From positions 124,001 through 188,000 of the forward strand of contig NZ_JAHUTS010000001.1 of NCBI RefSeq assembly GCF_019209835.1: a DNA stretch of 64,000 nucleotides. Reading direction: 5' to 3'. A program made the position numbers and the translations under genes. The notes beneath the pieces were generated by a model. It did not search any database. It worked only from the letters and a program-made list of their open reading frames with translations, and was not told the DNA's origin. Positions within the stretch are counted from its first letter, which is position 1; each line of letters begins with the position of its first letter. This DNA comes from Enterovibrio paralichthyis (GTDB lineage Bacteria > Pseudomonadota > Gammaproteobacteria > Enterobacterales > Vibrionaceae). Positions 25,776 to 34,464 of the stretch are shown piece by piece.

Positions 25776-27236
25776 ATGGATATTAAGCAGTTATATATTC
25801 ACGGAAAGTACGTTAGCGCGACATCCGGGGAGACGTTTCCAACCCTGAACCCAGCGACTGGAGAAACCCTGGCTGAGGTACAGCAAGCCAGTCAGGCTGA
25901 TGTGGATGTTGCAGTGGCGTCTGCATGGGAAGGCTTTCAGGTTTGGTCGGCAATGAGCGGGGCAGAGCGCCGCACTATTCTGAACCGCGCGGTTGCTATT
26001 TTGCGTGAACGCAACGACGAACTGGCCGCACTGGAAGTGCTGGATACCGGCAAGCCGATGCAGGAAGCCCAGTATGTAGACGTCGTGACCGGTGCGGACG
26101 TGATCGAATACTACGCAGGCTTGGCGGTTGCCATTCAGGGTGAGCAACAAAGCCTGGGCGAAAACCAGTTTTTCTACACCCGCAAAGAGCCTCTGGGCGT
26201 GTGCGTAGGAATTGGCGCGTGGAATTACCCCATCCAGATTGCGATGTGGAAAGCAGGCCCTGCGTTGGCGGCGGGCAATGCCATGGTGTTCAAACCGTCA
26301 GAAGAAACCCCGCTGACCGCACTGAAACTGGCAGAGATCTTCACCGAGGCTGGCTTGCCAGATGGCGTGTTCAACGTGGTGCAAGGTGATTACCGCGTGG
26401 GGCAAATGCTGTCGCGCCATGAAAACATCGTCAAAGTGTCGTTTACCGGTGAGTGCGGTACAGGCAAAAAAGTGATGGCGGATGCAGCGGGCACATTAAA
26501 ACCTGTGACTATGGAGCTTGGCGGTAAATCACCCTTGATTGTGTTTGACGATGCTGACATCGATAACGCTGTTTCCGGTGCCATGATCGCCAACTTTTAC
26601 ACCCAGGGTGAGGTCTGTACCCACGGCACCCGCGTGTTTGTTCATGACACTGTTTACGACACCTTTATTGAGAAGCTCAAAGCTCGCACAGAAAAGCTGG
26701 TGGTGGGTGACCCGACGGATCCCGAAACCCAGATTGGCGCACTGATCTCCAAAGACCATCTTTCAAAAGTGCTCGGCTTTATTGAAGCAGGTAAAGCAAG
26801 CGGCGCAACGCTATTGTGTGGCGGTTATCAGGTGACAGAGGGCGTGCTGGCGAAAGGCAACTTTGTTGCGCCAACAGTCTTTACCGATTGCACCGACGAT
26901 ATGCCACACGTGCAAAACGAAATCTTTGGCCCGGTGATGTCCGTGCTGCGTTTCAGCGACGAGCAAGAAGTAATTTCCCGCGCCAATGACACGAAATACG
27001 GCCTTGCTGCCGGTGTGTTTACGACCAATTTCTCCCGTGCCCACCGTGTGATTGCCAAGCTTCAAGCGGGCATTTGCTGGATCAACAACTGGGGCGCATC
27101 GCCAGCGGAAATGCCGGTTGGTGGCTACAAGCAATCCGGCATTGGCCGTGAAAACGGACTCCAAACTCTCAACAGCTACACCCAAACCAAGAGTGTCTAC
27201 GTCGAATTGGGCGATGTAGACAGTCCTTATGCGTAA
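25776..27236 (+). CDS. betB: Betaine aldehyde dehydrogenase
   Basis: This 486-residue NAD(P)-dependent aldehyde dehydrogenase oxidises betaine aldehyde to glycine betaine. Visible ALDH signatures are NYPIQIAMWKAGPALAAGN, SFTGECGTGK, the MELGGKSPLIVFDD glutamate motif, and the catalytic cysteine in NFYTQGEVCTHGTR. It sits 13 bp after betI and 17 bp before betA, and completes the two-step choline-to-betaine route with BetA. Confidence 0.97.
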   Translation: MDIKQLYIHGKYVSATSGETFPTLNPATGETLAEVQQASQADVDVAVASAWEGFQVWSAMSGAERRTILNRAVAILRERNDELAALEVLDTGKPMQEAQYVDVVTGADVIEYYAGLAVAIQGEQQSLGENQFFYTRKEPLGVCVGIGAWNYPIQIAMWKAGPALAAGNAMVFKPSEETPLTALKLAEIFTEAGLPDGVFNVVQGDYRVGQMLSRHENIVKVSFTGECGTGKKVMADAAGTLKPVTMELGGKSPLIVFDDADIDNAVSGAMIANFYTQGEVCTHGTRVFVHDTVYDTFIEKLKARTEKLVVGDPTDPETQIGALISKDHLSKVLGFIEAGKASGATLLCGGYQVTEGVLAKGNFVAPTVFTDCTDDMPHVQNEIFGPVMSVLRFSDEQEVISRANDTKYGLAAGVFTTNFSRAHRVIAKLQAGICWINNWGASPAEMPVGGYKQSGIGRENGLQTLNSYTQTKSVYVELGDVDSPYA

Positions 27237-27253
27237 TGGAAATGGGAGTCGCA

Positions 27254-28969
27254 ATGTCTAAGCAAGAGTTTGATTACATCATCATAGGCGCAGGGTCGGC
27301 AGGCTGTGTGCTGGCCGATCGCCTGACTGAATCCGGCGAGCACAAGGTGCTGATCCTTGAAGCGGGTGGCACAGACAAAAGCATTTTTATACAGATGCCA
27401 ACGGCGCTTTCCTACCCAATGAATACGGAAAAGTACGCCTGGCAATTTGAGACCAAGGAAGAAGCAGGGCTGGATGGCCGCAAGCTGCATTGCCCACGCG
27501 GCAAGGTACTGGGTGGCAGCTCATCCATCAATGGCATGGTGTATGTACGCGGTCACGCCTGCGACTTTGACGAATGGGAACAAAACGGCGCAGCAGGCTG
27601 GAATTACCAGAACTGCCTGCCGTATTTCAAACGCGCTGAAACCTGGGTGCGTGGTGAAGATGATTACCGCGGCGGTAATGGCCCCGTTGGCACCTGCAAC
27701 GGTAACGACATGGCGCTGAATCCGCTTTATCGCGCCTTTATCGACGCAGGTGAACAGGCGGGGTATCCGGTCACCGAAGACTATAACGGCTACCAGCAGG
27801 AAGGCTTCGGCCCCATGCACATGACGGTAGATGGTGGGGTTCGTGCTTCCACATCCAACGCCTATCTGCGCCGCGCACTTAAGCGTTCAAACCTCACGCT
27901 GATCAAAGGCGTGACGGTCAAAAAGATCCTGATTGAAAACCTGACGGCAACAGGCGTGGCCTACGAAAAAGGCGGTCAGCAGTTTGAAGCAAAAGCGCGT
28001 AAAGAAGTGATCAGCGCGGCGGGTTCGATTGGGTCACCGCAACTCCTTCAGGTTTCCGGTGTAGGCCCCAAAGCCGTGTTGGAAAACGCGGGCGTGGAAG
28101 TGAAACACAACCTGCCGGGGGTGGGCGAAAACCTGCAAGACCACCTTGAAGTTTACTTCCAGTATTACTGCAAACAACCGATCACCCTGAACGGCAAACT
28201 TGGCCTGATCAGCAAAGGGTTGATCGGTGCGCGCTGGATTTTGTTTAAAGGCGGCTTGGGTGCGACCAATCATTTTGAGTCCTGCGCCTTTATCCGCAGC
28301 CGCGCCGGAATTAAGTGGCCGAACATTCAATATCACTTCCTGCCCGCGGCGATCCGCTATGACGGGAAATCCGCCGTCAAAGGGCATGGTTTTCAGGTTC
28401 ACGTTGGGCCCAACAAACCGCAAAGTCGCGGCTATGTGCGCATAACCAGCGCAGATACCAACGACAAACCGGAAATCGTTTTCAACTACATCAGCACCGA
28501 GCAGGACAAACAGGACTGGCGCGATTGCATCCGCCTGACCCGAGAAATTCTGGCGCAGGACGCCATGGCCGATTACCGCAATGGCGAAATCCAGCCGGGC
28601 GATAACGTCCAAAGCGACGTGCAGATCGATGCCTGGGTGAAAGCCAATGTAGAAAGCGCGTATCACCCGTCCTGTACCTGCAAAATGGGCGCAGATAACG
28701 ACCCCATGGCGGTGCTGGACAGCGAACTTCACGTGCGCGGCATTGCCAACCTGCGCGTGGTGGATTCCTCCATTTTCCCGACCATTCCCAACGGCAACCT
28801 CAATGGCCCCACCATCATGGTGGCAGAGCGCGCCGCAGACATGATTTTGGGTAAACCGTTGCAAGCGCCTGCCAATGTTGGCGTGTGGATTGACCCGAAC
28901 TGGGAAACACAACAACGACTGAATCCATCCACAACGAATCAAACAGCAATCGAAAAAGAGAAAGCGTAA
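27254..28969 (+). CDS. betA: Choline dehydrogenase
   Basis: This 571-residue GMC-family flavoprotein oxidises choline to betaine aldehyde. It has the FAD-binding motif IIIGAGSAGCVLADRL at the N-terminus, GMC signature 1 (CPRGKVLGGSSSINGMVYVR) and the C-terminal active-site region SAYHPSCTCKMG with NGNLNGPTIMVAERAADMI. The start ATG 27254 has GGGAG upstream and follows the betB stop by 17 bp. The enzyme is typically membrane-associated and feeds electrons to the respiratory chain. Confidence 0.97.
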   Translation: MSKQEFDYIIIGAGSAGCVLADRLTESGEHKVLILEAGGTDKSIFIQMPTALSYPMNTEKYAWQFETKEEAGLDGRKLHCPRGKVLGGSSSINGMVYVRGHACDFDEWEQNGAAGWNYQNCLPYFKRAETWVRGEDDYRGGNGPVGTCNGNDMALNPLYRAFIDAGEQAGYPVTEDYNGYQQEGFGPMHMTVDGGVRASTSNAYLRRALKRSNLTLIKGVTVKKILIENLTATGVAYEKGGQQFEAKARKEVISAAGSIGSPQLLQVSGVGPKAVLENAGVEVKHNLPGVGENLQDHLEVYFQYYCKQPITLNGKLGLISKGLIGARWILFKGGLGATNHFESCAFIRSRAGIKWPNIQYHFLPAAIRYDGKSAVKGHGFQVHVGPNKPQSRGYVRITSADTNDKPEIVFNYISTEQDKQDWRDCIRLTREILAQDAMADYRNGEIQPGDNVQSDVQIDAWVKANVESAYHPSCTCKMGADNDPMAVLDSELHVRGIANLRVVDSSIFPTIPNGNLNGPTIMVAERAADMILGKPLQAPANVGVWIDPNWETQQRLNPSTTNQTAIEKEKA

Positions 28970-29044
28970 ACACGAAATTAAAAATCTGATGGGACGTGAT
29001 CACCATGTCCTGCAGCCAAAAAAGAAAGGAAGAGGAAAGCAATC

Positions 29045-29995
29045 ATGGAAACTAAACAGACCAAGCGACTGGCAGGTTTGAGCATCACATTGGCGGCAAC
29101 TTTGGTAGCAGCACCTGCGATGGCAAACCAGTGCGAAACGGTACGTTTTTCCGATGTAGGCTGGACAGACATTACCGCGACCACGGCGGCGACCACGCTT
29201 GTACTGCAAGGTATGGGGTACAAAACAGACATCCAATTATTGTCTGTCCCTGTTACCTATACCTCGCTGGCAAACGGCGACATCGATGTCTTTCTGGGCA
29301 ACTGGATGCCGACCATGGAAGCGGATATCGCCAAATATCGCGATGCAGGTACCGTTGAAACCATTCACCGCAACCTTGAAGGCGCGAAATACACCCTGGC
29401 TGTGCCGAAATATGCGTTTGAAGGCGGCGTGAAAACTTTTGCCGATATCGCCAAGTTTGAAGACCAGCTGAAAGGGCGCATCTACGGTATCGAACCGGGG
29501 AACGATGGTAACCGCCTTATTCAGGACATGATCGATTCTGATGCCTTTGGCCTGAAAGGGTTCCAGCTGGTGGAATCAAGCGAAGCGGGCATGTTGTCTC
29601 AGGTGAAACGCGCCGTTCGCCGTGACCAGTGGATTGTGTTCCTCGGTTGGGCGCCACATCCGATGAACAGCAACTTCGAGCTGGCGTATCTGGATGGCGG
29701 TGACGAGTACTTCGGTCCTAACTACGGCGGTGCGAATGTGTACACCAACGTTCGCCAGAACTACACCAGCGAATGCCCGAATGTTGGCAAGCTGCTGACC
29801 AACCTGACGTTCAGTCTGCCGATGGAAAACGAAATCATGGACGGCATTTTGAACGACGGCGTGAAGCCAGATGTGGCAGCAAAAGAGTGGCTGCAAAGCA
29901 ACCCGGATGCACTGACAGCTTGGCTGGATGGTGTGAAAACGGTAGATGGCAAAGACGCCCTGCCAGCAGTGAAAGCTCACCTCAATATCCAGTAA
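29045..29995 (+). CDS. proX: Choline/glycine betaine ABC transporter substrate-binding protein
   Basis: This 316-residue periplasmic protein has a signal peptide ending around APAMA-NQ (residue 27). The mature domain is of the OpuAC/ChoX type (VRFSDVGWTDITATTA; DVFLGNWMPTME; IYGIEPGNDGNRLIQ; FLGWAPHPMN). Several tryptophans could form the quaternary-amine cage. ATG 29045 is preceded by AAGAGGAAAG. It is the first transporter gene after betA; a strong hairpin separates it from the permease gene. Confidence 0.93.
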   Translation: METKQTKRLAGLSITLAATLVAAPAMANQCETVRFSDVGWTDITATTAATTLVLQGMGYKTDIQLLSVPVTYTSLANGDIDVFLGNWMPTMEADIAKYRDAGTVETIHRNLEGAKYTLAVPKYAFEGGVKTFADIAKFEDQLKGRIYGIEPGNDGNRLIQDMIDSDAFGLKGFQLVESSEAGMLSQVKRAVRRDQWIVFLGWAPHPMNSNFELAYLDGGDEYFGPNYGGANVYTNVRQNYTSECPNVGKLLTNLTFSLPMENEIMDGILNDGVKPDVAAKEWLQSNPDALTAWLDGVKTVDGKDALPAVKAHLNIQ

Positions 29996-30028
29996 ACGCT
30001 CTCCGCAGGCAGTAATAGCGGAAGCAGA

Positions 30029-30053
30029 GGACGGACTGGTGACCAGTCCGTCC
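30029..30053 (+). other. Perfect hairpin between proX and proW
   Basis: GGACGGACTGG-TGA-CCAGTCCGTCC is an 11-bp perfect stem with a 3-nt loop and no T-run. Its position between binding-protein and permease genes fits an mRNA-stabilising or attenuating element that keeps ProX more abundant than the membrane subunits. That role is inference. Confidence 0.65.
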
Positions 30054-30078
30054 ATATAGAATGGATTTTGGAGTACAC

Positions 30079-30927
30079 ATGAACTGGATAACTGACAATA
30101 AAATTCCTCTCGGCGACTACATGGAAACCGTTGTTGATTGGCTGACAGACAACGCCGCAGGCTTTTTCGATGCTGTTTCAATCTCACTGGAATGGCTGAT
30201 CCTCTCCCTTGTTGACCTGATGCAATGGTTCCCCCCATTTGTGCCGATTGCACTGACGGCGGGCATTGCATGGCTTTTGCACCGACGTATTTCGCTGGTG
30301 GTTTTTGTGGTCACTGCTTTGTTGCTGATTTTGAATCTGGGCTACTGGACGGAGATGATTGAAACCTTCGTACTGGTGCTGACAGCGACCACCTTGTCGG
30401 TTTTGATTGGCGTGCCGATGGGCATTCTTGCGGCGCACAGGCCGTGGCTTTATACCTTTATGCGTCCGGTGCTCGACCTGATGCAAACCATCCCGACCTT
30501 TGTCTACCTGATTCCCACGCTGGTGTTGTTTGGGCTGGGCGTGGTGCCGGGACTGATTTCGACCATAATTTTCGCGATTGCCGCGCCTATCCGACTGACG
30601 TATCTCGGCATTCGCAGCGTACCGGAGGAGCTGATTGAAGCGGGCAAAGCCTTCGGCGCAACCCCAAGTAAACTGCTGTTTAAAGTCGAACTGCCCGCGG
30701 CCATGCCAAACATCATGGCGGGCATTACCCAGTGCATCATGCTGTCACTTTCTATGGTGGTGATTGCCGCGCTGGTAGGGGCAGACGGTCTCGGCAAGCC
30801 GGTTATTCGCGCCCTGAACACAGTAAACATTTCCCAGGGCTTCGAGGCAGGACTTGCGATTGTATTGGTCGCGATCATTTTGGATCGCCTGTGTAAGGCT
30901 CCGGCATCACAAGGAAAAGAGGGCTAA
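30079..30927 (+). CDS. proW: Choline/glycine betaine ABC transporter permease
   Basis: This 282-residue membrane protein of the ProW/OpuAB family has about six spans and the EAA-like cytoplasmic loop EELIEAGKAFGATPSKLLFK, which contacts the ATPase. The start ATG 30079 (MNWITDNKIPLG) has TTGGAG upstream and is preferred over an in-frame ATG six codons earlier. It ends 3 bp before proV. Confidence 0.93.
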   Translation: MNWITDNKIPLGDYMETVVDWLTDNAAGFFDAVSISLEWLILSLVDLMQWFPPFVPIALTAGIAWLLHRRISLVVFVVTALLLILNLGYWTEMIETFVLVLTATTLSVLIGVPMGILAAHRPWLYTFMRPVLDLMQTIPTFVYLIPTLVLFGLGVVPGLISTIIFAIAAPIRLTYLGIRSVPEELIEAGKAFGATPSKLLFKVELPAAMPNIMAGITQCIMLSLSMVVIAALVGADGLGKPVIRALNTVNISQGFEAGLAIVLVAIILDRLCKAPASQGKEG

Positions 30928-30930
30928 AAG

Positions 30931-32121
30931 ATGAAAGCAGTATCGATTGAAAACCTCGATGTGATTTTTGGCTATGGTCTGGATAAAGCCGTCGCCATGC
31001 TGGATGAAGGCAAAAGCCGTCAGGAAATTCAGGAAGAGACCGGCAATGTGGTCGGCGTCAGTAACGCCAGCATTTCGGTAGAGCAGGGGGAAATCTGCGT
31101 GCTGATGGGGTTATCCGGCTCGGGTAAATCCAGTTTGTTGCGCGCAGTCAATGGCCTTAATCCGATTACCCGCGGTTCACTGAAAATCTGTGACGACGGC
31201 AAGCTGGTGGAAATGAACGGTATTGATGAAACTACCTTGCGCCACATCCGCTCGCACCGCGTGTCTATGGTGTTCCAGAAATTCGCCCTGATGCCTTGGT
31301 TGAGTGTGGTCGATAACGTCGCCTTTGGCCTTGAAATGCAAGGTGTTGGCAAAGCAGAACGCCGCCAACGGGCGATGGAAAAGCTGGAAATGGTTGGCCT
31401 GAGCGAGTGGCATGACAAGCTGCCGCACGAGCTTTCTGGCGGTATGCAGCAACGTGTTGGTTTGGCACGTGCGTTTTGTATGGACAGCGACATCCTCTTG
31501 ATGGACGAACCTTTCTCGGCACTGGACCCGCTTATCCGAAACCAGCTTCAGGACGAACTGTTAGAACTTCAACGCAAGCTCAACAAAACCATCCTGTTTG
31601 TCAGCCATGATTTGGATGAAGCGCTGAAGATAGGCACCAACATCGCCATTATGGAATCCGGCAAGATCATCCAGCACGGCAAGCCGGAAGACATCGTTCT
31701 GCGCCCTGAAACCCAATATGTCGAAGACTTTGTCGCCCATACCAATCCACTGAATGTGCTGCGCGGCCGTTCGCTGATGACTTCGCTGAGCGACCTCGAA
31801 AAAGAGGGCAATGCGCTGGTGCTCAACAAGCACGAAAACACCAGACTGATTGTCGATGACAATGGCGAACTGCAAGGTGCCATGCGAGGCGCGCAAGCGC
31901 TGGAGATTATCCAGTGGCAGGAAAAAGGGGAGATCTCATCGCTGTCGAAAGATGCAGTGGTAATGGCGAATGCAGATATTTCAATGCGCAACGCGCTGGA
32001 AATCCGCTATCAAACCGGATTGCCGCTGTTGCTCACCGATAATGAAAAAGTGGTCGGTGTGCTGTCAGATAATGATTTTTATCATGCGCTGTTAGGGAAG
32101 CATTTTTCGCATGCGGCGTGA
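30931..32121 (+). CDS. proV: Choline/glycine betaine ABC transporter ATPase with CBS-like tail
   Basis: This 396-residue ProV-type ATPase has Walker A GLSGSGKSS (residues 60-68), Q-loop FQKFALMPW, signature LSGGMQQR, Walker B ILLMDEP and a C-terminal CBS-like region (about 280-390) that in ProV/OpuA relatives senses ionic strength. Its 3' part, from codon 182 to beyond the stop, is present a second time at 35623-36270 with about 3% divergence. The native gene itself looks intact. Confidence 0.94.
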   Translation: MKAVSIENLDVIFGYGLDKAVAMLDEGKSRQEIQEETGNVVGVSNASISVEQGEICVLMGLSGSGKSSLLRAVNGLNPITRGSLKICDDGKLVEMNGIDETTLRHIRSHRVSMVFQKFALMPWLSVVDNVAFGLEMQGVGKAERRQRAMEKLEMVGLSEWHDKLPHELSGGMQQRVGLARAFCMDSDILLMDEPFSALDPLIRNQLQDELLELQRKLNKTILFVSHDLDEALKIGTNIAIMESGKIIQHGKPEDIVLRPETQYVEDFVAHTNPLNVLRGRSLMTSLSDLEKEGNALVLNKHENTRLIVDDNGELQGAMRGAQALEIIQWQEKGEISSLSKDAVVMANADISMRNALEIRYQTGLPLLLTDNEKVVGVLSDNDFYHALLGKHFSHAA

Positions 32122-32138
32122 TGGGAAAGTGCTCTTGG

Positions 32139-32183
32139 TTCTTCCCCCTTTTCAAGGGGGAAGTTAGATGGGGGTTTTGGCTC
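32139..32183. repeat. REP-like palindromic element, copy 1
   Basis: The core CTTCCCCCTT-TTC-AAGGGGGAAG is followed by a GTTAGATGGGGGTT-type tail. It lies 20 bp after the proV stop and could serve as its terminator. Related copies are at 36287-36330 (same orientation) and at 34212-34278 and 37911-37978 (opposite orientation). The CCCCCTT..AAGGGGG..GTTAGgATGGGG pattern is a common dispersed intergenic palindrome in marine gammaproteobacteria. Confidence 0.75.
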
Positions 32184-32352
32184 TTTGCGTTTTGGGTGTG
32201 CGAATTGGAAAGGGACAAAAACAAGTTAGACCTTTTGCCCTAAAGCGGTCACTTCGGATAACTTCAGATTGGGGAAAATTCTCAACCCATAGCTACGAGG
32301 TGGGCTAGTTACCCGAATGAAGTTTCGGCTGAGCTAAACTTAATCTGATTCG

Positions 32353-32601
32353 TTAACCTTTGGGCTCAAAGTGATGCGCCACTGCTTGTAATAAAATAGG
32401 CAAATAAGAACTCCAATCGACTGGCTTACCCTCAACAAAATACTCGACTAGCTGATCTTTGATATCACCATCGACGTTAGGGATTAATTCGTCGATAAAA
32501 TCCATCAACTCTTGCTCTTTGGTAATCAAAGGATATCCATCGTATTTTAGAGACTCGACCTTATCGATAATTTCTTTGTGTTTTGTGTGATTTAAGTTCA
32601 T
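32353..32601 (-). CDS. Small hypothetical protein in the accessory island
   Basis: This 82-residue acidic protein starts at ATG 32601 with only a weak GGA-containing site upstream; a TTG three codons earlier is also possible. It is rich in Asp, Glu, Leu and Lys (IITKEQ-like helices, LIPNVDGDIKDQLVEYFVEGK). It has no signal peptide or membrane span. It shares strand and island with the HEPN-like gene upstream but is separated from it by about 200 bp. I recognise no family. Confidence 0.5.
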   Translation of the reverse strand: MNLNHTKHKEIIDKVESLKYDGYPLITKEQELMDFIDELIPNVDGDIKDQLVEYFVEGKPVDWSSYLPILLQAVAHHFEPKG

Positions 32602-32799
32602 AAATTCCAATCAATTAGAGAGGGGGGCGAATTTTATCTGGCTAACGAATTTACATGCAACAACAAAAATATTTAACCGAGAAGGCTCACGCTCGTTTAA
32701 GTGGTTAGTGACGCACCACCTAGCGTTGCTAATCGACTAGGTCAGAGGTGATGTGGGATGAAAACAATGCTAAAAATCAATCATTGACGTCGTAGTCGC

Positions 32800-33963
32800 T
32801 TATATGTTTTTTTCACTAAGTGCTTCATTGAGCCAATTATTTAGCACTCCATGAGCGAATCCAAAAAAGGTATTCGCTGAAATCGGCAGATCTTCGGCTG
32901 ACCAAGTAGCCCCAAGAGAATGAGTTGCCAACCCCAGCATCCCCTTCTCAGATGGAGGCATATCCTTTTCTGTCTGATCTGGTGAGCTACATAAAGGAGC
33001 AGGAAACGGAATGCCTCCATGCAATGCACTGGAACGATAGCCGTAAAGTTTAGTTAAAATCTCTCTGAAGCTTGTCTTTGACCACTTTATTTGAGCCCAC
33101 ACTCTAGGTCTCTCACTGGGAGCCTTTGGCATGTATTTCAAACAAAACTTTACGAACTTATTGGTAGCACCGAGTGACTTTTCTACATGCTTTGCAACTA
33201 AGTTGCATAGTTCCTCACCGCCTCTGGCTTCCAACTCTTTATACAGATCTGGTTTGCTAGCCTTAAGTTTCGTCGATGGCGAATAAACTGTATTGTCCCA
33301 ATAATTGGCAGCAGTTTCTAACGCGGAGATCATCATTAACCATGCTTGCTCAGGTTCACTTTCAACCATCCACAATGCCTCTTGATACATCCTTGCACTG
33401 CGAATTAATGCCACATAGTGTTCTTCATCTAGTTCGTGTAACTTACCAAAGCAGAAAGCGCTGGTAATGTTAACCGTTTTGATTGCTGTTGGAACGATCG
33501 GTTTTGTTGATCTAGCTACATAACTTGGAGCCATTTTATCTGACGCACGTGGTGTCCCTAAAGGGTCTGAATGATAGCCCCCGAACTCTCTTGCCACTCC
33601 TCCAGCCTTAACACGAATTCCTAATGTTAATGACATTAGTGCAGCAATTTCATCTGGAGCCCACCCGCCATGATATGACGAACTGTCAGTAGCCAAATCG
33701 TAGTTGCGGTCAACCGTCAAATACCATTCTATGCGCAACATCATAGCTTCGGCTATCTGACCGCTAATTCGGTGCCTCGGGACTAAATTCAATATGCTAT
33801 ACGGTACTGACTTGGCTAGGAATTCCCCAGTAATATAACTATCTGTGAAAAGTGGCACCTCAAAAATTGAGTATGGCTTGGCTCCATTTTGTTTAGATAA
33901 GTGCAAATTCCAATATGATTGAATGCCGCCAGTTTTGTTCAAGTTACACTCCAATGTTAACAA
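32800..33963 (-). CDS. HEPN-like (ApeA-type) domain protein, candidate RNase or defence protein
   Basis: This 387-residue cytosolic protein, visibly AT-richer than the flanking operons, is of largely unknown function. Residues about 205-330 resemble the ApeA-like HEPN domain: a helix with MMISALETAAN (210-220), and YGYRSSALHGG (308-317), where R310-x4-H315 fits the HEPN R-x4-6-H ribonuclease motif. HEPN proteins of this type occur in toxin-antitoxin and anti-phage systems. No ATG precedes the first domain; the TTG at 33963 is a guess. The gene is bracketed by inverted REP-like elements beside a RAYT transposase. HEPN assignment is by eye. Confidence 0.6.
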   Translation of the reverse strand: MLTLECNLNKTGGIQSYWNLHLSKQNGAKPYSIFEVPLFTDSYITGEFLAKSVPYSILNLVPRHRISGQIAEAMMLRIEWYLTVDRNYDLATDSSSYHGGWAPDEIAALMSLTLGIRVKAGGVAREFGGYHSDPLGTPRASDKMAPSYVARSTKPIVPTAIKTVNITSAFCFGKLHELDEEHYVALIRSARMYQEALWMVESEPEQAWLMMISALETAANYWDNTVYSPSTKLKASKPDLYKELEARGGEELCNLVAKHVEKSLGATNKFVKFCLKYMPKAPSERPRVWAQIKWSKTSFREILTKLYGYRSSALHGGIPFPAPLCSSPDQTEKDMPPSEKGMLGLATHSLGATWSAEDLPISANTFFGFAHGVLNNWLNEALSEKNI

Positions 33964-34211
33964 CGTAAGCTAACGCTACTTAGACCACTCTTAATCCCTA
34001 CATACTGCTTCCTTTTATTTTATAGTTCAATTTAAATCAATTATTTACCTTCAGCCCTTGGGGGCTCGCTCATGGATGCCTAATTTATACATGTGCAGCA
34101 TTCTCATAACTTTTAGTGGGGGTGTAAGTCAACTGTATGTGTATGAGAATTTGTTCTAACCAGTTTTGGGGGATTAACGCCCCATACCAGGTCGAGCTGA
34201 CCCGACTAGAG

Positions 34212-34278
34212 GCAAAACCAACCCCATCCTAACCTTCCCCTTGAAAAGGGGAAGGGACTAAAAGCTGGAGGCGTATTT
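34212..34278. repeat. REP-like palindromic element, copy 2 (opposite orientation)
   Basis: It contains the stem CCTTCCCCTT-GAA-AAGGGGAAGG (34233-34255), the AACCCCATCCTAA-type tail on the left, and GACTAAAAGCTGGAGGCGTATTT on the right in two pieces. It is almost identical over 67 bp to 37911-37978, and inverted relative to copies 1 and 3. Confidence 0.8.
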
Positions 34279-34335
34279 AAGTTCTTATGTGGACAGACAC
34301 TATAAGTAAGTTCTTATGTGGACAGACACTATAAG
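34279..34335. repeat. 29-bp tandem repeat at the transposase left end
   Basis: AAGTTCTTATGTGGACAGAC continuing with ACTATAAG occurs twice in direct tandem (34279-34306 and 34308-34335). The inner GTGGACAGACACT is the imperfect inverse of AGTGCCTGTCCCA at 35603-35615, to the right of the transposase, so these are probably the two ends recognised by the RAYT enzyme. Confidence 0.7.
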
Positions 34336-34464
34336 AAAAGCACAAATCTGTCATTTTCATCATTTCGAAACCCCGTTCTAACTCTCGGTAATCTGAGCTG
34401 AAATCATTTCGCGGCCACGCTACTTTCAAATGATTGTGAATCTTCATACATGACGGCAGGCAGA

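Larger units (their letters stand above)
33964..34464. other. Spacer carrying a REP-like element and the RAYT left-end repeats
   Basis: About 500 bp without a gene lie between the divergent HEPN-like and transposase genes. They contain the REP-like element at 34212-34278 and the 29-bp tandem repeat at 34279-34335, which marks the left boundary of the transposase unit. I see no coding sequence otherwise. Confidence 0.55.

Noticed and set aside
32630..32760. attC/VCR integron recombination site
   Set aside because: Looked for the GTTRRRY/RYYYAAC ends and VCR-like symmetry in the spacer downstream of the HEPN-like gene; not found, and no integrase is present.
34279..34335. CRISPR-like repeat
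   Set aside because: Only two directly abutting copies with no spacers and no cas genes; fits transposon ends.
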